Below, piece by piece: positions 25,267-35,180 of a stretch of DNA of 64,000 nucleotides. The DNA is from Aquila chrysaetos chrysaetos (lineage: Eukaryota > Chordata > Aves > Accipitriformes > Accipitridae): contig NC_044019.1 in assembly GCF_900496995.4 (NCBI RefSeq), positions 7,971,501-8,035,500 of the forward strand, in the 5' to 3' direction. The first letter of the stretch is position 1; each line of letters starts with the position of its first letter. The position numbers and the translations under genes were made by a program. The notes under the pieces were generated by a model that saw only the letters and a program-made list of their open reading frames with translations, ran no database searches and was not told the origin of the DNA.

Positions 25267-26100
25267 CTTAATTCAAAACAAAGCAGAAACAGAGCTGCAG
25301 TGGGTGTTGGGGTCTTCAACTACAGCCAGTCAGCTCCTGCACAGAAGGTTTCATTCCCCACCTCCACACTGGAGCTCCACAGTGAGATTTTAAACAGTCC
25401 CAGGTATTGACCCATTGGAAAGGAGGTACAGGAGCCTTTCAGAGGCATTAGCCAGCTGGAGCTGGACAACATAGCTTTATACCATGAAGCTGAGCAGTTA
25501 CAGCTCTGATACTGACCGAGATCCACATCTCTCCAATCCTTTCATTCTAAGTAAAATAAACCACAGCAAGAGCTTAAAAGGCAGCTGACAGCATCTCCAG
25601 GTAAGAAAGCCAGACCACAGCTGGGATCATGACTGAGAGCAATGAAAATATACAGAGCCCAGAGGAGTTTGTTCCTGTGCACCTCCTGGTTTCAGTATTT
25701 TTCAGGTAGCTCTGGCAACAGAGGGTATGAAACTGTAGAGACATCTGAGCACTGCATTCCACGTAAAAATGAAACTAATAAACCATATGTTTTTAAAAAG
25801 AGGGTAATAACAGTGGGTGAAAACAAAATAGCTTGCAACTCCTTTGATGCTGAGGAGACAATCTTGCAACACCGACACTCAAGGAGACCAGAGATGCTGG
25901 CTGGGATCCAGCAATCCCTATTTTGGGGGATGCAGACCTGAACAACAAGTTCTTCAGGCCCCAACACAGCGGCCAGCATCAAGGATCCCCGATCATTCCC
26001 AGCTGGTTGGTGTTCACGAAGTCCTCCAGTCTTGCAAGGAGATGCAGTGGGCCATGCCTTACCCGCCACTGTCATCTCACATAGCCTGGTCTGGTGATCT
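25267..26100. other. unassigned sequence before the solo LTR
   Basis: No gene is recognised. It carries the AATAAA at 25555-25560 and a donor-like CAG-GTAAGA near 25596. The tail of this stretch is the empty-site sequence into which the LTR inserted. Confidence 0.45.
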
Positions 26101-26105
26101 GCTAC
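26101..26105. repeat. target-site duplication, left copy (GCTAC)
   Basis: GCTAC directly precedes the LTR end and is repeated exactly at 26688-26692. A 5-base duplication is the footprint of integrase-mediated insertion. Confidence 0.85.
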
Positions 26106-26687
26106 TGTCGTGGTTTAACCCCAGCCAGCAACTAAGCACCACGCAGCTGCTCACTCACTTCCCCCCCACCCAGTGGGATGGGGGAGAAAATCAGGAAAAG
26201 AAGTAAAACTCGTGGGTTGAGATAAGAATGGTTTAATAGAACAGAAAAGAAGAAACTAATAATGATAATGATAACACTAATAAAATGACAACAGCAATAA
26301 TAAAAGGACTGGAATGTACAAGTGATGCACAGTGCAATTGCTCGCCATCCACCGATCGATGCCCAGTTAGTCCCTGAGCTGCGATTCCCCCTGCCCCCCC
26401 TCCCTCGTTTCTATACTACATGTGATGTCCCATGGTATGGAATACCCCGTTGGCCAGTTTGGGTCAGCTGTCCTGGCTGTGTCCTGTGCCAACTTCTTGT
26501 GCCCCTCCAGCTTTCTTGCCAGCTGGGCTTGAGAAGCTGAAAAATCCTTGACTTGAGACTAAACATTACTTAGCAACAACTGAAAACATCAGTGTTATCA
26601 ACATTCTTCTCATACCGAACTCAAAAACATAGCACTGTACCAGCTACTAGGAAGACAACTAACTGTATCCCAGCTGAAACCAGGATA
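26106..26687 (-). mobile_element. solo LTR of an avian endogenous retrovirus
   Basis: The element is 582 bases and runs on the minus strand. Its 3' end on that strand is ...GGGTTAAACCACGACA, and its 5' end is TATCCTGGTTTCAGCTGGGA. I recognise these as the ends of an LTR family common in many bird genomes. The usual TG start has become TA by one transition. Inside, a TATA-like TAGTATAG sequence lies around 26411-26417 and an ATTAAA polyadenylation hexamer at 26232-26237, both read on the minus strand, giving the U3-R-U5 order. A G-rich run and a purine-rich segment match the family. Perfect 5-base duplications flank it, and no internal viral genes are present, so it is the product of recombination between two LTRs. 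A 5-base duplication fits ERVL-type or some gammaretrovirus-type integration. It does not fit the 6 bases usual for ERVK. No viral protein is encoded. Confidence 0.9.
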
Positions 26688-26692
26688 GCTAC
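26688..26692. repeat. target-site duplication, right copy (GCTAC)
   Basis: Exact repeat of 26101-26105, immediately after the LTR. It shows that the LTR ends are intact and that no host DNA was lost at this junction. Confidence 0.85.
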
Positions 26693-29099
26693 TGATTGGG
26701 GGCACCAGTGATTCTCCGGACCACTTCTGGATGAAGATGTAGTGCTTTCTATCACTGATAGCCCAAGGCCATAGGTGTAAAATAACTGCTTTTTTCATCA
26801 TACTCACTGGGACAGACTGTCCCAGGTGATCATAGTCTCCCACACTGCACTGGCTGATGGGATGGGCTTGATATGTTCCCTTCCTTTCTCTGTATTGAGT
26901 AGGGAACATCTGCCATGCTCAGCAAAGGGAGTGCTGAGCTCTCCTAGGCAGGTAAATCTTAGGACTGCACAGTAAGAAGGAAAGGGGAAGATCAAGCCAG
27001 GTAGTGGCACATTATTTTCCTGTATCTCTGCAAGTCACTAATAGGCAGAGAGGAACATCAGCAGCAAGTGGACAGCACGGGTGAAACTGCTCAGCCTGTG
27101 AGCTGAAGACTATCCACTGTACTACAGCTAGGGAGGAGTCAAATCAGGCAGCTCAGAGCAGAGCACACTGAGCTGTACAGCGTAAGACAAGAGAAGATCA
27201 AGCCCTGCACTTGGAAACAGCTGCAGGAACCACAGCAGATGACATTGCTTTGCAACAGTTTGAAACTGTCAACAGAGCATACATGGCACAAAGAAAATGC
27301 CAGCAGCACCCTCAGTGCAGACACCCCTGGGAGCAGCTGGCGGGGGTGCTGCAGGAGGTGAATGCATTGCTGGATGGAAAGCAGAGATCCTCTCATGTTG
27401 GACGTGGATTTGGATGCTGGAGCCAGGTGGCTCCAGAACCAGTGACCCCAGCACTGGAAGAGGAGCTGGGGCAGTAGAAGGCTGTGAGGTCACACTCAGG
27501 ATAAGAGGGGTGAGCTGTCTCTGCAAAAGAAGGATGTGAACTAGGCTTCTGGCTGTATGACATGGCTGATTAGAAAAGATACAGCTTGTATTGGTACCAA
27601 GAAAACCCGTGGCAAGGCACCCCTTAGTGAGAAACCAGGGACCAGTACATCAGGATGTTATCCATGGGATAGAGAAGATTCCAGCAGTTGCAGAAAGGCA
27701 ATAAAGCAATTGTCCATACCACACTTTGGGAAAAAAGCTGGATTTCAAACAACTCCAAGAACTCATCTGGACTCATCTCCCCACTGCTGGCAGAAAGGGA
27801 CAGCCTGGCTCAGTGCATCAGCAGCCCTGCTGGTGCTGCTACATCTCCTGCTGGCCTTGCCCTTTCCTCTACTTCAAGCATTGCATGTAACTCAAAAGAT
27901 TAAATAAATGCATAATAAAGGGAAGATTTTGGTCACAGGGAGAGGACTGTGGGGGCACAGCCGGTACCAAATATTTTTCCATGCCTGGTGCGTCACTGCA
28001 AGTTGGGGCAGATGCACGTAGAAAAACAGAGCCCATGTTTGTGCACTCTTAGGACCGTTATCGAGCTGTGTTTAGGACCCAGCAGGAAACTGAAACTCTT
28101 TTTTTATGATGTGGAGGCTACTAATGTGTAAGGAAATCACATTTTATGTAGTTAATAACATCAGAGCCTGGCCAGGGACTCCAGGCAGGTCTGGGTTAAA
28201 CAACCCAAACTGCAACATCCATATAATGACTATAACATTTGCTACAGTCAAGGAAGCAAAAAGTGCAGAGAGGTTGCACGTGGCTGAGGGCTGCCTCAGA
28301 CTAAAGAGGGCATGGAGCTACCTTGGACTGCAGGGAGAAGCAGCCAGTCACCCCAGCAGTCTGAGAGCCTGGTGGTGGGGAGAAATCAAAGGGGTGAAGC
28401 AGGGGAGGTCCCTGCAAGCCCCCAGCCTGCAGCACCCCAACAGCGAGAGCAGACTGACACAGCAGGTGGATTGGCTTGGTGAAGCATCCCCATAACACAC
28501 CACAGCCCACAGGCTAGTACCTAACACCATGTGCTAGCAGAAGAGAGTCAGTGTGCATAGCTAGGTTCTGGCTTACCTATGCACACACATAGTTTTATTA
28601 CAGAAAGCCATGGCCAGCTGAAACTGGCCACAAACCATTTAATCTATATGCCCACAGGGTCTTGGTTAATGCCTCTAACCTGGGCACTCATGGGAAAATG
28701 CCTTCACTGCAAAAATCCCTTGTAATTTACGGTGCTTACTTGAGCTGCTAGAAGACGTGGCTGTGATTTGTGGCTGCACAGGTCCAGTCCAGCACTAGAC
28801 AGACAGAGCTGACACTGGAAGCCTTGGCACAGGCCAGACTGCCGTGTGCCTGTGTGCATAGGTTTAAGCAGTTTGCAAAGCCATTTGGCTTTAGCTGTAT
28901 CTCTACTCATCCTTGGTGCACCCTACTGCATCTGAGGCAGGTATCCAAACCCTGTCTGTCTACCAGAAGTCAGACTCCAGCAGCATCCACAGGGCAGGAG
29001 CTGTCACCTGCTAGTGTTATCATCAATAGAAACAAAAATGCAAACAACCACAATTAGAAATGGCCATGGAGGTCACCAGGGAATGCAAAAATTCCAGTT
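26693..29099. other. unassigned sequence with one protein-like open frame
   Basis: No gene is recognised. From 27169 to 27477 on the plus strand a frame of about 102 codons is open, rich in Gln, Ala and Leu, with segments such as DDIALQQFETVNRAYMAQ and LAGVLQEVNALLDGKQ that would form an amphipathic helix. It lacks an ATG near its start. I cannot match it to a family, and it is not part of the nearby solo LTR. The remainder is ordinary noncoding sequence. Confidence 0.4.
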
Positions 29100-30180
29100 G
29101 CAGCACAAAGCTTAGTGCAAGATCATCTTAGGAGGGGAAGGCAGTTTTTATTTTTGACAAAGGTGATTCAGCTCACACTCAGTCTCTCCGAGGTTTCACT
29201 CGCTCATTCTTTCGTGCTCACATATAAGCACCAAGATGTGTGTGCCCAAGTAGCCCGGTCAGGACTACTTGTGGTGACATGGGAAATGAGGGTCAGCAGC
29301 TCTCAATGCCTCATCACGGCTCCTGGATTCTTCTTAGATGGGTGGCTATGCACTGGATCTTGGGCATGCCTCTTGTACCCTTTAGGAACAGACAGTAATT
29401 GTGATCTTTTGCCTCTTCATACCATCCTGCCTCCTGAGTCATTTAGGAGTGCTGCCAATTTACTCAGGCTGGTTGGGCTCCTTTCTGGGTGTAATCTCTT
29501 CTTTGGTTTAGGCTCTCCTTTGTTTTACTGCTCCAGATGTCTTGAGAAGTTGCATGCCGATTGCTCTGCTCTTGATGACCTGCTGATCTAGCAGATCAGC
29601 ACATGCCATTCTTTTAACCCTTCTTCTCACTGTTTCTCCTGCTGCTTTCACATCCAGACATCACCATTCAGGTCAATTTTAAGCTTCTGTTACAAATCTT
29701 CACAGTCTGAGCTGAATTCCAAACTCCTGACACAACATTACAAAAATCCCTAAAAGCACAGCAGGCTTGGGTTTCTCGTTGCATTGCTCAGCACATGTAC
29801 AACCACAACACCCTTCCCTCTTACCAGCTCCTTGGACAGCTTCAGCATCTGCATTAAAAGCTGAATATAAGCCATTGATTGCCTCTGCAGAATGACAGGG
29901 GGACATCAAGAGAGTATATCACACAACTGTCTTGTTTGCCATGACATTGCCTTTGAAATCACTCCTTGCACCAGTTCAGTAGATTCCTGAAAAAGTCCCA
30001 CATTCACTTTGTTATATTGTGTTGGGTCCCTGCAGTTTTTAAACTGGATCTCCTTCATGTTCCATTGGATTCATGCAGATGGAGAAGATGTGGTTTGTCT
30101 AAAACAGATGAGATTTGGCACAAATCCTATGGCCTGGGAAGGCTCTGCAAGCTCATATACAGTCTACTGATTAGCTGATG
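29100..30180 (-). other. possible decayed coding or retroelement sequence, minus strand
   Basis: On the minus strand, two overlapping frames alternate with few stops from about 30063 down to 29550. One opens with an ATG at about 30061 and continues for about 49 codons before a stop. A segment in another frame (29909-29700) is open for 69 codons. Further downstream on that strand an AATAAA-type hexamer lies near 29146. The appearance is of an old, frameshifted gene or transposon, but no family motif such as a zinc knuckle or reverse-transcriptase core was found. It could equally be chance. A perfect palindrome (9-base arms TGCTGATCT/AGATCAGCA, 3-base centre) lies at 29581-29601. Confidence 0.15.
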
Positions 30181-32490
30181 TCTCTTTCAATGTGACATCT
30201 CCTCTCCCACGTGATATCCATGTCTAGGATCATTCCAGCCTCTTCCAACCAAGCTCGTAAGGGTTTCGACATACAAGGCCAAAAGCGGAAGACCCAGGTG
30301 GATGAAGGAGCATCAAACCATTTGTCACAGTGCAGCTGTATACCTTCAGGTAACCACCCAGCCACATGGGGAAGCGCTTCCAAAAATGACCAACAAAAGG
30401 TGAAGCTGCAAAGAAAGGACAGAGAGACCAGAACAGGTTGGGGAAGACCACTAAGATTTCTAGTGCACCACAGAGGAATCTGAAGGAAGTCCCTTGGACC
30501 CTACTGGAAAGGGGCTCCAGCAACGCAAGATCACAGTCACTCATATCTCATCCCTCAGCAGCACCCAGACAGGCTGCTCAGACACTGCCGGCCCCTGTGC
30601 ACTTTAGTCCTCTTTAGCCTGAACCCCATGAGGAGCCCCAGATCCCACAAGAACCCAGACTGTTCCAGGCTGGGAGGTGAAAGGGGGACACGCTGGGGAC
30701 TGCACAGACAGGAGCCCACAGCCTGTCCCAAATACCCCAAACCAGCATGAAGAATGCAGTGCCCAATGAAGCTGAGCAGTTTTATTGGCTCTCCTGTGAC
30801 AAGGTTCTAGAAGAGGATGGGTAGGAATATTAGCAGAGGAAGGGTGTTTGCTGGAGGAGAGACAGGAAGGGGCCCTGAGGAAGGAGCTGTCTCACAGGAT
30901 GCACCAGGAGAATGAGGCTCATGGAGGGACAGCACACTCCTCCCTCTCCAGCAACAACCGTCAGTGGCACAACTCAGGATGCCCCACGCAGAAAAGCAGA
31001 GAGCAGCCGAGAGTTGCAGAGCAGGCACTCTCCAGCCTCTGTGCCCACAGTGCTGGCACATAGGTCAGGGGGATTTTGATCTTCCTTTCTCCTTGTGAGT
31101 GGAGACACGGGACTCCCAAGCCCAGAGGAAGCTGGTGGGTGGCCAGGGCTGGTGTCCCCAAACTAGCAAAGGCGATATTTAAGCAAGTGCCCCTTTGAAC
31201 CTGACTTGGCACAGTGTTCTTGTAGCACAGCCAAGGCATCTCTGCTGGCCTGCCCAGCGTTGTCCCCATCTGGGCCACCACAGGGACCGTGTCTTCGAAA
31301 CTCAGGATCTCCCTGCCATCGACAGCTGCTGCTCACGAAGCCACCGAGTGCCCAAGTAGCTTCCACACCTACAAACTGAAACCAAGCTGCCAGAGCTGGC
31401 CCAGCAAGCCAGCTCAGGATGCAAATCCACAGCTGACAGGACAAGCCTGGAGCAGACAGGACAGCATTCCCGGGCTGCAAGCAGAGCCTCTGGCACCATT
31501 CAGGAGCTGTTCTCAGAGGGATTATGCTTGCAAATGAAATCAGCCAGCAGGGACTCCTGAAACAGCCACTGTGTAGTGAAGGGACCATCCCCTGTTCCAC
31601 TCCCACCACTTGCAGTCTCTGAACTGGGCTATCACAGCCAGGAAGATCGCACCCTGGCCTCTGCTCACCCAGCCACAACCCCTGTGAAGGGTCTCACCGG
31701 TACAGGAGCTCTCCTTCCCTACCGAAGAGCTTTGCTCTTTGCCTCATGCCAGATGCTCATGCAGCTCTTCACAAGGGCAATCATCACTATCTTTCTTTTT
31801 TTTTTTTTTTTAAAGATTTTCCTTTTCCACTTAGAAGTTCTCCTGCTCCCACAGAGCTCAGAGAAACAGGTCTTATTCTTATCTGCAGGCATGAGCTGAT
31901 AGCAGATGAACTCTGGCAGCTCTTCCAGGAGGGTGTGTGCAAGGTGATATCAGCCATAAAGCCATTGTGGGTGGGGTGTGATTTTTTTTCCCCCCTCTTC
32001 ATTCTCCACTTAGATAGTTGCACTGCTTTACAGATTCCCTGTGCCCCTGTGGGTTTACATCTCCTGAGGGAGGTACAGCTATAAATGTGACTGCCTAGCT
32101 GGGTGTGCAGGAGGGGTGTTCTCTGCAGGGTGGAACCAGTGACTTGCTCGAAGCCCAGACAGGCAGCCCAGAATGATACTGCAGTTTTTCTCACAGTCTC
32201 CAGGCGTTGTGCCTGATCCTGTGGCATGCAGGGGGACAAGGGCTGGGAGCTCACGGTCTCAGTGATGTGGGAGATCCCTCCTGGAGGTGCTGGGCAAGCT
32301 GTGCATTTCATGGTGCTGTCAGTGAGCAGAGCAAGACAATGGAAAGGGAGGGAAAGAAGCCGCTACACAGTCCTTTTGGGGAGAGAGGAGTTAAAGGACG
32401 GGCTGTGCTGAGCTGCAGGAGGGAGCCCGGGCTGTTTTCAGCAGAGCTGAAGTTAGAGCAGGGCTGTGGCCGCCCGGACACCCCCTCTGC
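30181..32490. other. unassigned sequence
   Basis: Mixed GC noncoding DNA with short frames on both strands and no recognised family. A T16 run is annotated separately at 31796-31811. Confidence 0.5.
31796..31811. repeat. T16 homopolymer
   Basis: Sixteen T in a row, preceded by CTTTC and followed by AAAG. It would be an oligo-A tail for an element on the minus strand, but none is recognisable to its right. Confidence 0.8.
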
Positions 32491-32640
32491 TCTAGCAGGA
32501 GGATGCCTTTGTGCGCAGTTTATGCATAATAGATCCTCCGAGGAAAGAGATACTGTCTCTTTGCTCCAAATACAATTTCAATTAGATGAATAGCAGCATA
32601 ATCCCATAGAGGCACTCAGCTGGGAACTGACCATGTAAGA
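32491..32640. promoter_or_regulatory. candidate regulatory or conserved noncoding element
   Basis: The stretch has no simple repeat and is dense in words typical of developmental enhancers: ATGCATAA near 32522, CAATTAGATGAAT near 32579, and a 7-base inverted repeat AAAGAGA-TACTG-TCTCTTT at 32544-32562. It abuts a CpG-enriched block. This is an inference from texture only, with no alignment. Confidence 0.25.
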
Positions 32641-32960
32641 GGCAAGTGAGCCCTCCCCCAGCCGAGCAGTGAAAGGGGATCCCCCCCCAACCTGCCGGCG
32701 AGGAGGCCCCCAAACCCTCCAACAGGGACCATCTGCTCCCGCAGAAGCCCCTCCTCCCGCAGCCCCCAGCGAAGAAAGAGCAAGGGCTGCCAGTGCCTTC
32801 TGCAAACAAAGGCAGCGCTTCAAGGCTGGTTCTTTGAGCCCGCCCGGGACAGAGGAAGAGGAGGGAGCGAGAGCCCCAAAGGCTCCCAGGGAGTCCCCCG
32901 TGCTCTGATCCTTGGCAGGCAGCCTTGGCAGGAATGCTCCAGGAGAAGCTGGGGTAGCGA
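32641..32960. other. GC-rich, CpG-enriched block
   Basis: This is one of the most GC-rich stretches of the window, with roughly a dozen CpG sites over about 280 bases, clearly more than in neighbouring sequence. By my count the observed-to-expected CpG ratio is near 0.4, below the usual island threshold. It may be a decayed or weak CpG island, perhaps an alternative promoter. The 213-codon minus-strand frame through it (33219-32578) is best explained by low stop-codon density in GC-rich DNA. Confidence 0.35.
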
Positions 32961-35180
32961 TATGGGGAGACCACATTGTCTCCCTGCACCAGGTGATGCC
33001 ACCACAAGGTAGGAGGAGAAAGGAAGGAGGAGAGATGACAGGGCACTCGCTCCAAACTCTACTCCCTTCTCCTCCTACTCTGTTGCTGGTACATCCCAGG
33101 ACAGGGACTTGCTTCTCCTGCCATTCTGGCCAAAGGGCAGAGCTGCTCCACCATCTGCCAGCAATAAACACAGCAGCAGTGCAAGTGGCAGAACTGAGCA
33201 CTCTCTCCCCTGTGAACATCCTGGGCTCTCAGAGGGGATTTGCTTTCATGCTGAAATTCTCAGACTTGTCCCTTGTGCTGGAGAGGCCATTTGGGGAAAG
33301 TCTTGAGAAACCTAGGTTGTGCAACCAGGAGTTTAAAGTGATTTTCATCCCACAAGGCAACTGACAACACTTTTGTCAGCAACTATTACCAAAACCCTCC
33401 GATTCCACTGTTACAGCAAGCCCTTCCCAAGCAGGAGTGCACTGCATTTGTAGGACATCATTCACTGCTCCACAACATATGTGGTCGGCTCACAGGTATC
33501 AAACCATCAGATCCTTGGCTTTGCAATGCCCTCCTCCATCCCTCCAAGCATCCCAACATCTTTCAGAACAAATGCCCCTGCCAGGGGCACCCTCCGTCTC
33601 CCTGCCTCAGGACAGATTGGAGAGCAGTTACGGTGCTACAGCACATGAAGGAACATCATCCAGTCCAAGGGGCAGCTTGGCAAGCTCTGTAGGGCAACAG
33701 CAAGTCATTTTCTTGCTTAAGTCAATAGCTCTGAGCCTGAATACACACAGCTGGGCACAAAGTGACTAGAGATCACATCTGCTGAATAAGAAGGGGTCAT
33801 TGTTATGCTTTGTCACCCGTTTCAGAGCAGATAGCGCTTTAAAGCCATTTGGTTTTGCACTCTGAATAGTTAAAAAGGTCAGGCACTGAGCATGGGCAGT
33901 AGGGTGTTTTCCCAGCGCTGGAGCGTGATGTGAATATTCCCAGGTGCGAATATTTGTCTGAACATCCGCTGCCTTCCCAGTCCCACAGCAAGGGAGGGGA
34001 GAGCTTTGATCTCTTCCACAGCTGAGACCTGGTGCATGTCGTGCTTTCCCTGTCCCCACTAACCCTCCGACTCTGCAACTTGTTGCTGGGCAGCAGGGCT
34101 AAAGACAGAGCCACCGCAAAGCCAAATAACAGAGCTGCTGATAGATGAGCTCTGGGGGAACCCAAGGGCTCAGAGGCAGGGCTCGGCCACAGCCTGACCC
34201 TGAAACCAATGCCTTTAATTTACTGTTAATCTGAAATACAGCCAGAACGTGCTAATAAAATGCTGGTTATTGGTTGCCAGTGAAAGGGGCGCTGCTTTCT
34301 CCTGCTTTTTTGTGTCCTGGGATGCATGCTGGAAGCACTGTGCACTACAGGCACCCACAGCCAGCCAGGCATGCTCCCCACCACGCTGCTCCCACAGTGC
34401 AATTACAAACCCAGACATAAATCATGGTTAACCTTTGCTCTCTCTCATATGTTTGTCCAGAGGCTACAGAAATATTGCACAAGACACGTGATAGCCAGAG
34501 AAACAAAAATAACTTTTATTAAACTGTCCCAGAGTGGGAGGGGAGGGGGAATTTTTGGAAAGCCAATACTTTTACATTAAGGGAATACATCTGGCAAAAT
34601 AATGCAGACCAGGTATTCTTTTATCAGCAAAGGTATGTGTTAGGATCTCAAAAGGGTCATATACACACCCTCATGACTCACATACAGTAGGGCTTTGCTC
34701 TTTGACTCCGACTTTGACGTCTTGTTTGCTCTTTTCAAAACCAAAACAACTTGCTTTCCCATCAGCTCAGCTCTTTCCAGCTACCCTGACTTTAAAACTC
34801 CTGCTAATTCCCTTTCTCTCTTCTCCCTCTATCACTGCTTCAAAACAAAGACGAACATGTCCTAATGCCTTGTTATTTCTGAATGACACAGGATTAACTA
34901 GGAGAGAAACCTGATTTTGCAAAACCCATTGAGGTTTGAATTGCGAGAAAAATAAACACCTTGCTTTGCCCAGTGCAGAACTGATTACAACATGTTTGCA
35001 TCTACCTGCAGATAGAGATATCACCCAGCTGTAAGCGTATTTGTGATGCTAAAACTGGAGTCACAAAGGCTGATAATATTGGGAAAGAAAATTCCTGTAG
35101 GCTGAAACCCGTGAAAGCAGGCACCAGAAAAGGTGGCAGAAAAGCCCAGTGAATGTCCAGGCTAAGGTTTTGAAGAGGAA
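32961..35180. other. unassigned sequence
   Basis: No gene is recognised. The text at 33640-33680 has a faint CR1 look (CATCATCCAGTCCAAGG) but is too short to call. The sequence becomes AT-rich towards 34500-35000. Confidence 0.5.

Noticed and set aside
26101..30180. Full-length provirus beginning at the LTR
   Set aside because: The 5-base duplication closes immediately at both ends of the single LTR, so it is a solo LTR. Any frames downstream at 27-30 kb are not part of it.
32641..32960. CpG island
   Set aside because: GC is high, but by my count the CpG observed-to-expected ratio is only about 0.4, below the standard criterion. Kept only as a CpG-enriched block.
33640..33680. Possible CR1 fragment (CATCATCCAGTCCAAGG)
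   Set aside because: Only about 20 bases resemble CR1 and the other landmarks are missing.
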